Source: a virus
IMG/VR virus record: IMGVR_UViG_3300037502_002036
Span: 1-45,012 of that record
DNA: 45,012 nt
Reading direction: 5' to 3' (one strand)
Each line of letters starts with the position of its first letter. Position 1 is the first letter of the stretch. The translations under genes and the position numbers were made by a program. Of this stretch, positions 9,149-17,949 are shown piece by piece. The notes beneath the pieces were generated by a model that was not told the DNA's origin, did not search any database, and was given only the letters and a program-made list of their open reading frames with translations.

Positions 9149-9804
9149 GCATCCACCCGCTTCATCCACTCGGCCTTGTATTGCAGGAATTCACTACCGG
9201 TAGTAGTGAATTCCTGCGTAGTTCCGTCCTGTACGGAGACTAAAACAGCCCCAAATTCGATGTGAGAACCGTGGATTTCGTCGTGGGCTAGAGCATAGGC
9301 GGCAAGTTGATGGAAGTAGTCCTGGATCCACTCATGCTTTTTGGGCTTATTGGCCTGTTTGAAGTCCACGATTGCGGGTTTTCCCCTATACACGCCCACT
9401 AGGTCAGTCGTCCCCGCGTACTTGCCAGGATAGTAGAGCGTGACCTCAGAGCCCCACACCTCCTGCAAATGCTGAAAGTAGGTGTTGACTAACCGATAGC
9501 CCATCTCATAGCCCTTGGTCATCTGCCAAGTTGTGGGCCTAGGGAGATCCCTAGCAGCAAAAAGCCTGTCCATCACTGCATGCATGTGCGTCCCGATAGT
9601 GGCGGCTTCGTTCTTGATTCTCTCGGCATTGTCTTTCCCAATTCTCTCGGCCCACGCGTCAAGGGCAGCAGTGTCCTTGGTTGCAGCCAGAATCCTGGTC
9701 ACGCTGGGAAGCTTCTCTTCGCCGTAGGTCCGCCCCTCTGGACCGTCTACGCGCTCAAGGCGTTCGTAGTTGTACTTCTTGCGGATGGGTATGAGGTCAA
9801 TCAT
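9094..9804 (-). CDS. PD-(D/E)XK exonuclease (RecB/Cas4-like)
   Basis: The product is a 236-residue single-domain nuclease. With ATG 9804 as residue 1, the visible catalytic set is D134 (GTTDLVGVY), D147 and K149 (AIVDFKQ) and the supporting Gln at about 166 (HQLAAYALA), the usual RecB-family order. I prefer ATG 9804 over GTG 9813 because GGGAG lies at correct spacing and the ATG overlaps the helicase stop as ATGA. It probably processes DNA ends in phage recombination or replication together with the co-transcribed SNF2 helicase. Its 3' end overlaps the convergent late gene and contains a 15-bp-arm inverted repeat. Confidence 0.85.
   Translation of the reverse strand: MIDLIPIRKKYNYERLERVDGPEGRTYGEEKLPSVTRILAATKDTAALDAWAERIGKDNAERIKNEAATIGTHMHAVMDRLFAARDLPRPTTWQMTKGYEMGYRLVNTYFQHLQEVWGSEVTLYYPGKYAGTTDLVGVYRGKPAIVDFKQANKPKKHEWIQDYFHQLAAYALAHDEIHGSHIEFGAVLVSVQDGTTQEFTTTGSEFLQYKAEWMKRVDAYWRGDPARKVVSNGNKD
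9183..9217. repeat. Long perfect inverted repeat inside exonuclease gene
   Basis: Arms GCAGGAATTCACTAC and GTAGTGAATTCCTGC are perfectly complementary around CGGTA. The core CACTACCGGTAGTAGT (9192-9207) is identical, over 16 bases and in the same orientation, to the operator-like sequence in the accessory promoter at 18895-18910. Confidence 0.9.
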
Positions 9805-11255
9805 TTGATCCACTCCCTGGGGTTTTCCTTCAAGATTGTGTTGGCAATGTCCATCTTCTCCAACAGCGCATCGACGATCTTCTCGTCCACCGTATTGGGC
9901 GTGAACAGGTCGATATATGTCATCTTGTTCTTCTGGCCGTAGCGGTCGATCCGGGCCTCCGATTGCAACCGCACTTCGAGGTCGTAGCCATTGCTGTAGT
10001 AGATCATCGTGTGGGCAGAGGTGAGGGTTAACCCGTAGCCCCCTGTCCTGGGCTGGCCGACAAAGAACCTCAGATCGCTTTTTTCGTCAGAAAAACGATC
10101 CACAATCTCGGACCGCTCCTCGGCCTTGGTGTCGCCAAAGTAGGTAGCCACAGAGTTCATGCCGTACTCTTTTTGCAGAGCCAGCTTGATCGCCTCGATG
10201 TCGTGCCTGAAGTGCGCCCAGATGATGATCTTGCCGTCCGACTCTTCAATCGCTGCCATGAGTTCGTTAAGCCTGTTGTTCTTCAACGGCACAATTTCGC
10301 CACCATCCAACGTCACATGGCCGCAAACGATCTGCTGCAGTCGCATGATCTGCGTAAGCGCATTGGTGGTTGTGGTCATACCGTTTTCAAACGTAGCCAA
10401 CGCCATCAAGACCATCTGGTCATAGGCCTTCTTCTGTTCTGCCGTGAGTTCCACTTCACGCTTCAAGAACACCTTATCCGGCAGGTCAAAGCACTCATCC
10501 TTCCGTACCCGGAAGCTGAACCGCGAGAGCTTCTCGTGGATCTCATCAAGATGCCGATATCCAACAACTTGCTTGAAGCTATGCGTAGCTACAGAGCGCT
10601 CCACTGTTATCGCGTAGCGCGCTTGGAAGGCATAGAAGCTCGGGATGCCTAAGCAGTTGGGGCTCAAGAACTCACACTGCGAGTAGAGGTCCATCGGGCT
10701 CTTGGTAACAGGCGATCCTGTGGCGATGCGTCTGTACTTCGCCATGCGGCCAGCCTTGATCGTAGACTTAGTCCTCTGCGCCGAGTGGTTTTTAATCGTC
10801 GTGCTTTCATCCACAGCAAAGAAGGCGTTGTGGCTGCGGAGAAAACTCGTCGCAAAGGCCGCACCCTTTGGCGTAGAGAAAGCCTCGATGTTCATGATCA
10901 AGACCTTTAAATCCTCAGTGATCTCGAACAACGAATCAAGGGCCTTCTTCTCTTCCTTCCTCGGAGATGGCGTCCAGATGGCCGTGCGATGGACTACGTG
11001 CTCAGGCAGGTGCTTAGGCAGTTCGACCTTGAACCAGTTACGGTACACGCCCTTGGGTGCGACGATAAGCGCTGCGTTGATATGCCCATTGTCGTAGAGC
11101 ATCGCAATGTTGTTGATCAGCATGAAGCTCTTGCCTGTACCCGTGTCAGCAAAAAGTGCTGAGACAGGCTCTTTCCAAAAGCGCTGAAGATAAGCCTGCT
11201 GATGCAGGAAGGGCTTGTTCTTAAACGGATATCTGCTTAGGTGTTTGTCTTCCAT
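9801..11255 (-). CDS. SNF2-family (SF2) helicase/translocase
   Basis: The 484 residues carry a full SF2/SNF2 motor. Motif I is DTGTGKS at 37-43, motif II DEST at 149-152, motif III ATGSPVTKSP at 178-187 and motif VI ARIDRYGQ at about 434-441. ATPase-driven translocation on duplex DNA is expected. Similar proteins in phages belong to replication or recombination modules. It is the first gene of a short leftward operon and is directly followed, by ATGA overlap, by the PD-(D/E)XK exonuclease, suggesting a helicase-nuclease pair. It is divergent from the rightward replication operon across an 80-base intergenic region. Start ATG 11255 follows GAAAGAGAGAAGA. Confidence 0.9.
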   Translation of the reverse strand: MEDKHLSRYPFKNKPFLHQQAYLQRFWKEPVSALFADTGTGKSFMLINNIAMLYDNGHINAALIVAPKGVYRNWFKVELPKHLPEHVVHRTAIWTPSPRKEEKKALDSLFEITEDLKVLIMNIEAFSTPKGAAFATSFLRSHNAFFAVDESTTIKNHSAQRTKSTIKAGRMAKYRRIATGSPVTKSPMDLYSQCEFLSPNCLGIPSFYAFQARYAITVERSVATHSFKQVVGYRHLDEIHEKLSRFSFRVRKDECFDLPDKVFLKREVELTAEQKKAYDQMVLMALATFENGMTTTTNALTQIMRLQQIVCGHVTLDGGEIVPLKNNRLNELMAAIEESDGKIIIWAHFRHDIEAIKLALQKEYGMNSVATYFGDTKAEERSEIVDRFSDEKSDLRFFVGQPRTGGYGLTLTSAHTMIYYSNGYDLEVRLQSEARIDRYGQKNKMTYIDLFTPNTVDEKIVDALLEKMDIANTILKENPREWIK

Positions 11256-11277
11256 TCTTCTCTCTTTCTAGCGGCGC

Positions 11278-11306
11278 TTGCATTGCCGTAGAACGCATTG
11301 TAATAT
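11278..11306 (+). promoter_or_regulatory. Sigma70-like promoter of replication operon
   Basis: TTGCAT (11278-11283), exactly 17 bases, then TAATAT (11301-11306) followed by GCGA. The same box, spacing and downstream GCGA occur at 18892-18920. It lies 30 bases before a TTG start with an ideal AGGAG at 6-base spacing. Confidence 0.75.
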
Positions 11307-11335
11307 GCGAACTCGCTTTTAGAAAGGAGAATGAA

Positions 11336-11680
11336 TTGCCTAAGGTATACGTCACCTCTGAGACGCAGCAGCACAACGTCACTCCTGCTTTGCAGTTTGG
11401 CGAGATCCTTACGATCCTCCCACCAAACTCGCAAGTCTTGTTCAGTGTCGTGCCTACTGTGTCAAGGATCAAGAGAAAACTTGAAAAGTTTACCGATGAG
11501 GATTATCTTGTTCTCATTGGTGATCCAGCAGTCATAGGCATTGTATGTTCTATAGCCGCTGCGAAAAACAATGGTAGGTTCAAAGTCCTGAAGTGGGACC
11601 GCAGAGAAAAGCTCTACGTGCCCATTCAGATCGATATATTCCAGAAAGGAGAATCAAGTGAGTCTTACGAATTTATTTGA
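11336..11680 (+). CDS. Conserved small phage protein, first gene of replication operon
   Basis: The protein has 114 residues. I chose TTG 11336 because AGGAG (11325-11329) is 6 bases upstream. The nearby ATG 11331 is in another frame and only one base from the Shine-Dalgarno. The sequence has an internal IGDPAVIGIVCSIAAAKNNGRFKVLKW-type segment (about residues 60-90), matching small proteins I know from other phage replication regions, function unknown. It overlaps the next gene by 23 bases, so the two are translationally linked. Confidence 0.7.
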   Translation: MPKVYVTSETQQHNVTPALQFGEILTILPPNSQVLFSVVPTVSRIKRKLEKFTDEDYLVLIGDPAVIGIVCSIAAAKNNGRFKVLKWDRREKLYVPIQIDIFQKGESSESYEFI

Positions 11681-12212
11681 GAAGGACAGCGAAGCGTTCA
11701 AGGTCCAGGACAACGATCTTGCAGGTGTTGCCGCTATGGCGCGCCGTGCCAAGGAGCTTGAGAAAGAGATCGAAGACTTCGAGCTTATGGTCAAGGAGCG
11801 CAAGGATCAGTACCGCAAGCTGACCGAAGAGGCAATGCCTGAAGCCATGATGGGCCTGAACATGAAAGGCTTTGACATGGACGATGGCTCCAAGGTCACG
11901 CTCAAGCCCTTCTACTCCGCATCGATTCCTGAAGCCCGTCGCGCAGAAGCCTATGCGTGGCTCAGGGAACATGGCTTCGATGACATTATCAAGAACACCG
12001 TGAGCGTCCGCTTTGGACGCAACGAAGACGAGCTTTGCTCTCGTCTACTGGATCTCCTCCGCGCGCAAGGTTTCCCAGCCGAGCAAGCAGAGAAGATTGA
12101 GCCCATGACTCTCAAGGCATGGGTAAAAGAACAGGTCGAGCGTGGCAACGCTTTCCCTGCCGATCTTTTTGGCGCATTCATCGGCCAAAAAGTAACCATC
12201 AAATCTGTTTAA
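11658..12212 (+). CDS. Conserved replication-region protein, N-terminal coiled coil
   Basis: This gene starts with GTG 11658 behind AAAGGAG at 5-base spacing and gives 184 residues. Residues about 20-60 are a charged coiled coil. The rest includes a DGSKVTLKPFYSASI segment and ends in FGAFIGQKVTIKSV. I recognise this arrangement from many phage genomes, where it sits next to the SSB-like gene. The biochemical role is not known to me. A host-nuclease modulator or recombination accessory is conceivable but unsupported by motifs. Confidence 0.7.
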   Translation: MSLTNLFEKDSEAFKVQDNDLAGVAAMARRAKELEKEIEDFELMVKERKDQYRKLTEEAMPEAMMGLNMKGFDMDDGSKVTLKPFYSASIPEARRAEAYAWLREHGFDDIIKNTVSVRFGRNEDELCSRLLDLLRAQGFPAEQAEKIEPMTLKAWVKEQVERGNAFPADLFGAFIGQKVTIKSV

Positions 12213-12224
12213 GGACCACGAATC

Positions 12225-12989
12225 ATGACCAAGACCGACGTTGCAGTAAAGAAGGAAAACGCTGTTGCACTGACCTCGATGTTTGAGGAGGAAGCTGTCT
12301 CAGGCTTTGAGAACATGAACCAGGATGACTTTGCGCTGCCGTTCCTGCGGCTGCTCACCAACAACTCGCCCGAAATAGGTGAAGTTGATGGCGCAATGCC
12401 TGGGATGATCTACAACACCGTCACTGGTGAGTTGTACGATGGCAAGAAGGGCATCGAAGTAATCCCTGTCGCTTATGTTCGGCAGTACATTGAGTGGGCC
12501 CCGCGTGGGTCTGGCAGTGGCGCACCTGTGGCAATGTATCCCGCCACTAGCGACGTGCTGTCACGTACTAGTCGTGAGCCGGGCGACAGCAAAGACTACC
12601 TCGAGAATGGCAATTACATCGAGAACACGGCTAATCATTACGTGATGGTCATTAACTCTGAGGGAACGCCTGAGCCTGCGCTGATCAGCATGAAGTCCAC
12701 GCAGCTTAAAAAGAGCCGCAAGTGGAACTCCATGATGCAGTCAGTCAAGGTTGCCGGAAAGAATGGCCTCTTCACGCCTCCGATGTATAGCCAGATGTAC
12801 CGTCTTACCACCGTGCCTGAGTCGAATGACAAGGGTAAGTGGGTTGGTTGGGAGGTTGAGCGCATTGGTCCCGTCGAAGATGCTGGCATCTATCAAGCTG
12901 CCAAGGCCTTCGCTACTTCGGTCAACGCCGGAGAGGTGAAAGTCAAGCATCAAGACGAAGCAGCCGAGTCGAGCACGACACCGTTCTAA
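12225..12989 (+). CDS. Probable single-stranded DNA-binding protein
   Basis: The 254-residue protein has a central domain with conserved aromatic patterns (FLRLLTNNSPE, YVRQYIEWAPR) and an acidic disordered C terminus ending in TTPF. An acidic tail with a terminal aromatic residue is typical of phage SSBs such as T7 gp2.5. The position just upstream of primase, helicase and polymerase genes supports this. It is followed immediately by a strong hairpin terminator, which may set its level above that of downstream enzymes. OB-fold identity is inferred; no signature motif proves it. Confidence 0.6.
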   Translation: MTKTDVAVKKENAVALTSMFEEEAVSGFENMNQDDFALPFLRLLTNNSPEIGEVDGAMPGMIYNTVTGELYDGKKGIEVIPVAYVRQYIEWAPRGSGSGAPVAMYPATSDVLSRTSREPGDSKDYLENGNYIENTANHYVMVINSEGTPEPALISMKSTQLKKSRKWNSMMQSVKVAGKNGLFTPPMYSQMYRLTTVPESNDKGKWVGWEVERIGPVEDAGIYQAAKAFATSVNAGEVKVKHQDEAAESSTTPF

Positions 12990-12996
12990 CCTGCGA

Positions 12997-13026
12997 GACC
13001 GGGGGCTCACGGCCCTCGGTCTTTTT
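12997..13026 (+). terminator. Rho-independent terminator/attenuator after SSB-like gene
   Basis: Stem GACCGGGGGC / GCCCTCGGTC (10 pairs, one G-U), loop TCACG, then TTTTT. It lies inside the replication operon, 14 bases before the primase start, so it probably attenuates rather than ends transcription. Confidence 0.85.
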
Positions 13027-13040
13027 CGACCGAGAAGAAG

Positions 13041-14567
13041 ATGACCGATATATCACGGTTCAAAGCAATATTCTCCGGATTGGATGTTGCCTACGGGACT
13101 TACAAGATTGAAAAGTCTCGGGGGGATGGCAAGCAGACAGGTAAGGGTGTTGTTGTACGTCGACCACCAACAGATGATCTCTGGGAAAAGCACCTACAGG
13201 GCGTAGAACCCTCCTTGGGCATCATCCCCATTCGTGCAGACAACACCTGCATCTGGGGCTGCATTGACATCGACCAGTATCCGTTAGACCACAAGGGTCT
13301 CGTGGAGAAGGTCCGCAAATTAAAGCTCCCGCTTGTGGTTTGCAGGAGTAAGTCTGGCGGCGCGCATTGCTTCTTGTTCACCAAGGAGCCCGTCGCTGCT
13401 GGCAGCATGCAGGCCTGCCTCAAAACAATGGCCGCCCTGTTAGGCGAGGCTGGCCGGGAGATCTTCCCTAAGCAGGCGGAGATCCTGATCGAGCGCGGTG
13501 ACACAGGCAACTTTCTGAACCTGCCTTACTTTGCAGGTGATGAGGGTATGCGCTATGCCTTTAAAGACGATGGCACCGCCGCAACACTCGAAGAGTTTTA
13601 CGGACTATATACGTCCTACGTACAGGATGGGCTGCCTGAGGTTGAGCCGCCCACGCAACCAGATCTGCCAATCAAGGACGGCCCACCATGCCTCCAGGCA
13701 CTTTGTTCACAGGGCTTTCCTGAAGGCACACGGAACAATGGCCTTTTTAACATCGGCATTTATCTGAAGAAGGTCAACCCTAATGATTGGGAGAACCCCT
13801 TCTTCGAGCACAACATGAAGTACCTCTCGCCTCCGTTGCCTATCTCTGAGGTGCAGGTGCTCGTCAAGCAGTTGAACAAGAAAGAGTACAACTACAAATG
13901 CAAGGACCAGCCCCTCAATAGCTTCTGCAATTCTGGTCTTTGCAGGACACGCAAGTTCGGGATCGGCGGTAATGGCCCGGACTCGCCAAAGCTTTCTAGC
14001 CTGTCGAAGTACAATTCAGAACCGCCTCTGTGGTTCTTGAATGTAGACGGTAGGCGGGTGGAGTTGGAGACAGACAGCCTTTATAACCAGAACATGTTTC
14101 AAAAGGCCTGTGTTGAAAAGATCAACATGCTCCCGCCCACCCTTCGTAAACAAGATTGGGAAGGAATGCTCAACGGTCTCCTGCGTGAGATGGTTGAGAT
14201 GGAACAGATAATTGAAGCCCCGCAAGACACAAGCCTCACTGGCCGTTTTATTGACCTCCTGGAAGAATTTACGACCCACCTCCAGCAGGCAATGGACCGA
14301 GACGAAATCCTCATGGGAAGACCGTGGACGGATGAAGAAACCGCGAAGACTTACTTCCGGATCAAGGACCTGGAAGGTCACCTCAAAAGGAACAACTTCG
14401 TCGGATTGAACTCAGCCAAGATCGCGCAGCGTCTACGCGATCTCGGTGGTGAGCCCATGCCCTTGTTCTTGAAGGGGCGGACAACACGCTGCTGGGCCAT
14501 TCCTCGCTTTGAGAAGCAAGACGCACCTTTTGAAGCTGCCGTGCAGATGAAAGGAAGTCCCTTCTGA
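13041..14567 (+). CDS. Archaeo-eukaryotic-type primase (TOTE-like primase-polymerase)
   Basis: The gene encodes 508 residues. The N-terminal half carries the AEP active-site pattern: CIDIDQY with acidic residues D76 and D78, then SKSGGAH at 103-109, which matches the SxH nucleotide-binding motif. This arrangement is typical of primases in TOTE conflict systems and many phages. A Cys cluster (CKDQPLNSFCNSGLCRTRKF, about residues 300-320) may bind zinc, as in PriCT modules. Helicase motifs are absent; a separate helicase follows with a one-base stop-start overlap. It should make primers for the adjacent polymerase. Confidence 0.8.
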   Translation: MTDISRFKAIFSGLDVAYGTYKIEKSRGDGKQTGKGVVVRRPPTDDLWEKHLQGVEPSLGIIPIRADNTCIWGCIDIDQYPLDHKGLVEKVRKLKLPLVVCRSKSGGAHCFLFTKEPVAAGSMQACLKTMAALLGEAGREIFPKQAEILIERGDTGNFLNLPYFAGDEGMRYAFKDDGTAATLEEFYGLYTSYVQDGLPEVEPPTQPDLPIKDGPPCLQALCSQGFPEGTRNNGLFNIGIYLKKVNPNDWENPFFEHNMKYLSPPLPISEVQVLVKQLNKKEYNYKCKDQPLNSFCNSGLCRTRKFGIGGNGPDSPKLSSLSKYNSEPPLWFLNVDGRRVELETDSLYNQNMFQKACVEKINMLPPTLRKQDWEGMLNGLLREMVEMEQIIEAPQDTSLTGRFIDLLEEFTTHLQQAMDRDEILMGRPWTDEETAKTYFRIKDLEGHLKRNNFVGLNSAKIAQRLRDLGGEPMPLFLKGRTTRCWAIPRFEKQDAPFEAAVQMKGSPF

Positions 14568-16066
14568 TGATCCACAAAGTCTTCGGTCCTCCAGGCACCG
14601 GCAAAACAACCTTCCTGCTGAATACTGTCGAGAAAGAACTCGACTCTGGGATCCTACCCATCGACATCGGCTACTTCGCCTTTACGCGCAAGGCAGCCAA
14701 TGAGGCTAAGGATCGGGCAATCATTAAGTTCCCAAACCTTCAGGGCCAGACAGACTTCCCGTGGTTCAGGACGCTACACAGTCTTGCCTACCGCTGCCTA
14801 GGCGTGAAGCAGAACGACATGATGTCCCCGGAGCATTACGCAGAGTTCGGGAAACTCGCACGGCTGGACATGACCATCGAGGAGACGGGCGAGGAAGAAG
14901 GGTTTGTGAAGGCCAACAACCCGATTCTTAATGAGATCAATCTTGCACGGATAAAGAAGCTCGACCTTCGCACCCACTACAACTATTCACGCCTCGCTAT
15001 CGAGTGGTGGCACTTTGAGTTCGTGGAGCGCACCTACCGCAAGTACAAAGAAGAGCACATGCTGCTCGACTTCACCGACCTGCTTGAGAATATTAACCTT
15101 GAGCCAGAGCGCCTCCCGAAACTCAAGACCGTGATCGTGGATGAAGCCCAAGACCTCTCACCTATCCAATGGGATCTGGTCAAGAACCTCATCGACCGCT
15201 CTGAAGATACCTACATCGCAGGAGACGATGACCAAGCCATCTACTCCTGGGCGGGGGCGGACGTTAAAACATTCTTGGAACTTCCTGGCGAAGTCCGTGT
15301 CTTAGATAAATCCTACCGGATACCTAAGTCTGTCCATCGACTGGCAGACAGAATCTCCTCCCAAATCAAGCGGCGCCAACCTAAATTCTGGCAAGCACGG
15401 GAAGAAGAAGGCGAGATTCACTACCACAACAACGTTGCCTCAGTTCCCATGGAAGAGGGCTCGTGGCTCTTTCTAGCTGCTGCCAATTACCTGATCGATC
15501 CTCTCCACCCATGGCTCAAGGCCCAAGGTGTTCTCTTCGAGCGCAATGGCAACCGCAGCATCTCTCAGAATATCCTTAGCGCCGTGCTCGGTTGGGAATC
15601 GCTACGCAAGGGCAATTCCATCTCGTTTCCCGTTGTCGAACAGATCTACAAGCACCTCGGCGCAGATGGCATCAAACGCGGCCATAAGAGTCTTAAGACC
15701 GCTGACCCTGAGAAGCTCTACACCATGAAGGATCTCAAGGAAGACCACGGCCTACTGACTGATGCTATATGGCACGAGGCCCTGACCCGCATAGCCGAAG
15801 ACAAACGTGACTACATCATCGCCCTCCTCCGCAGAGGCATCAAACTTACCAGCACCCCGCAAGTGAAACTCTCCACGATCCACGGAGCAAAAGGCGGGGA
15901 AGCAGATCACGTCGTGTTCTTTCTGGATCTCTCATCGAAGTTTGCCAAGGAATACGACATTCGTCCTGACGATATGTACCGGCTGGCCTACGTTGCCGCC
16001 ACGCGGTCGAAGAAGACCTTGCACATCGTCCTCCCAGAATACGCAGATAGAGGCTTTCGTTTATGA
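14567..16066 (+). CDS. UvrD/Rep-like SF1 DNA helicase
   Basis: The 499-residue protein has Walker A GPPGTGKT (7-14), motif Ia FTRKAANEA, motif II VDEAQD (about 191-196), motif III GDDDQAIYSWAGA (about 219), motif IV near DKSYRI, and motif VI AYVAATRSKK (about 475). This is a compact UvrD-type 3'-5' helicase. No DnaB-type helicase is visible in the window, so this may be the replicative helicase. The start overlaps the primase stop (TGATG), and its stop overlaps the polymerase start (ATGA), indicating one translationally coupled replisome operon. Confidence 0.92.
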   Translation: MIHKVFGPPGTGKTTFLLNTVEKELDSGILPIDIGYFAFTRKAANEAKDRAIIKFPNLQGQTDFPWFRTLHSLAYRCLGVKQNDMMSPEHYAEFGKLARLDMTIEETGEEEGFVKANNPILNEINLARIKKLDLRTHYNYSRLAIEWWHFEFVERTYRKYKEEHMLLDFTDLLENINLEPERLPKLKTVIVDEAQDLSPIQWDLVKNLIDRSEDTYIAGDDDQAIYSWAGADVKTFLELPGEVRVLDKSYRIPKSVHRLADRISSQIKRRQPKFWQAREEEGEIHYHNNVASVPMEEGSWLFLAAANYLIDPLHPWLKAQGVLFERNGNRSISQNILSAVLGWESLRKGNSISFPVVEQIYKHLGADGIKRGHKSLKTADPEKLYTMKDLKEDHGLLTDAIWHEALTRIAEDKRDYIIALLRRGIKLTSTPQVKLSTIHGAKGGEADHVVFFLDLSSKFAKEYDIRPDDMYRLAYVAATRSKKTLHIVLPEYADRGFRL

Positions 16067-17925
16067 CACTACCCCTTTTCCCACGCCAGACGGAGTGGGT
16101 TCCCCCCGATAAATTCCCAGACCTATCAGACGCCAAGGAGATCGCAATTGACCTCGAAACATGTGACCCTAACATGGAGAAATATGGACCAGGATGGCCG
16201 CGAAACGATGGCTACATTGTTGGTTACGCCTTCGCTGTTGATGGATGGTGCGGATACTTCCCTGTTAGACATCAAGGTGGAGGGAATCTTGACCAAGGGC
16301 TCGTTGAGCGTTTCGTCCGACGAGTTCTCATGCTTCCCGCTGACAAGATCATGCACAATGCAGCTTACGATTGCGGATGGCTCCTCGCCTCAGGATTTGA
16401 AATTAAGGGTCGAGTCATCGACACGATGATCGCCGCGCCGCTTCTCGATGAGAATCGGTTCAGCTATTCGCTTAATGCCCTGGGCTTTGACTACCTTAAG
16501 GAGGTGAAGTCCGAGCAGGGCCTTAAAGAGGCTGCACAAGACTTCAATGTCCACGCCAAGAAAGAACTCTGGCGTCTGCCTGCTATGTTCGTCGGTGAGT
16601 ACGCCGAGCAGGACGCAGCCCTTACTTTAAAACTCTGGCAAACTTTTAAAACACAACTCCGTAAGGAAGAAGTTCAGTCAATCTTCGACCTTGAGACCGA
16701 ACTTCTGCCCATCCTGATCAACCTGACCAAGCAGGGCATTAGGTTTGACAGGGACAAGGCACAAAAACTCATTCTGCAAATGCAGGAACGTGAAGAAAGC
16801 TTGCAGAAAGAATTACGAAAGATGACCGGCGCAACGGTAGAAGTCTGGGCCGCAGCCAGCATTGCGGATGCCTTCGACAAGCTTAAGATCTCCTACCCGC
16901 GCAGCAACACAGGCCTGCCAAGCTTCACCCGCTCGTTCCTCGAGCACCACGAGCATCCCATCGCCAAGCTCATCGTCGAATCCCGCGAGTTAAACAAGAC
17001 TCACGGCACGTTCCTACAGCCCTACCTTGACTTCTCCGCAGCCGATGGCCGGATCCACCCACACGTCAACCAGTTACGCTCGGACGATGGCGGCACGGTC
17101 ACAGGACGGCTCTCCATGGCGAACCCAAACCTACAGCAAGTCCCCGCGCGCCACGAGATCATCGGCCCCATGGTCCGTGGTCTCTTCCTCCCAGAAGAAG
17201 GCGACATCTGGGCCGCATGCGACTTCTCGAGCCAAGAACCACGGCTCTTGGTCCATTACTCTGCGCTTTTGGATCTGCCCGGGGCTGAGAAGATGGCCGA
17301 GGCCTATAGGGAAAATCCTAATACGGACTTCCACCAGATGGTTGCCGACATGGCAGGCATCAAGCGCAAGCAGGCCAAGACCATCGGCCTGGGGCTCATG
17401 TACGGCATGGGCAAAGGTAAGCTTGCCAACGAGCTAGACCTGCCGGTCGAAGAGGCCGAGGCCCTGATGCAGGTCTTCCATACCAAGGTTCCCTTCCTTC
17501 GCGGAACCGTTAATGCTGTCCAAAAAAGGATCGAGCACCCAGGATCGGGAGGATCAATCCGTACTCTGCTTGGCCGGAAGTGTCGCTTCCCTCTCTGGGA
17601 GCCTACTCAATGGGGAGTGAACAAGGCCCTGCCGTATGAGCAGGCCGTTGTGGAATATGGTAGATCCATAAAGCGAGCGTTCACTTACAAAGGATTGAAT
17701 CGCCTGATCCAGGGCTCGGCTGCTGATCAAACAAAGGCCGGAATGATCGCTCTTCATAAGGCTGGCTTTAAGCTCCTCTTGCAAGTTCACGATGAGATCG
17801 CTCTGTCAGTCTACTCCCGCGACGAGGCGATGCAAGCAGCAGAAGTTATGCGTGATGCAGTGCAACTGGAAGTCCCTTCAAAGGTTGACGTAGAATGTGG
17901 GCCGTCATGGGGTGAGGCCCAGTGA
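16063..17925 (+). CDS. polA: Family A DNA polymerase with 3'-5' exonuclease domain
   Basis: The 620-residue enzyme has an N-terminal proofreading exonuclease (IAIDLET near residues 27-33, IDTMIAA, YAEQDAALT) and a polymerase domain. Motif A is DFSSQEPR (about 387), motif B is R435-x3-K439-x3-L443-x3-Y447, and motif C is VHDE (about 575). L443 corresponds to E. coli Phe762. Leucine at this position is known in many viral PolA proteins and has been associated with slower, more temperate lifestyles. No 5'-3' exonuclease domain is present, as usual for phage enzymes. ATGA overlap with the helicase gene. Confidence 0.95.
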   Translation: MTLPLFPRQTEWVPPDKFPDLSDAKEIAIDLETCDPNMEKYGPGWPRNDGYIVGYAFAVDGWCGYFPVRHQGGGNLDQGLVERFVRRVLMLPADKIMHNAAYDCGWLLASGFEIKGRVIDTMIAAPLLDENRFSYSLNALGFDYLKEVKSEQGLKEAAQDFNVHAKKELWRLPAMFVGEYAEQDAALTLKLWQTFKTQLRKEEVQSIFDLETELLPILINLTKQGIRFDRDKAQKLILQMQEREESLQKELRKMTGATVEVWAAASIADAFDKLKISYPRSNTGLPSFTRSFLEHHEHPIAKLIVESRELNKTHGTFLQPYLDFSAADGRIHPHVNQLRSDDGGTVTGRLSMANPNLQQVPARHEIIGPMVRGLFLPEEGDIWAACDFSSQEPRLLVHYSALLDLPGAEKMAEAYRENPNTDFHQMVADMAGIKRKQAKTIGLGLMYGMGKGKLANELDLPVEEAEALMQVFHTKVPFLRGTVNAVQKRIEHPGSGGSIRTLLGRKCRFPLWEPTQWGVNKALPYEQAVVEYGRSIKRAFTYKGLNRLIQGSAADQTKAGMIALHKAGFKLLLQVHDEIALSVYSRDEAMQAAEVMRDAVQLEVPSKVDVECGPSWGEAQ

Positions 17926-17949
17926 TTGTTTTTTATACAGGAGAAAAGA

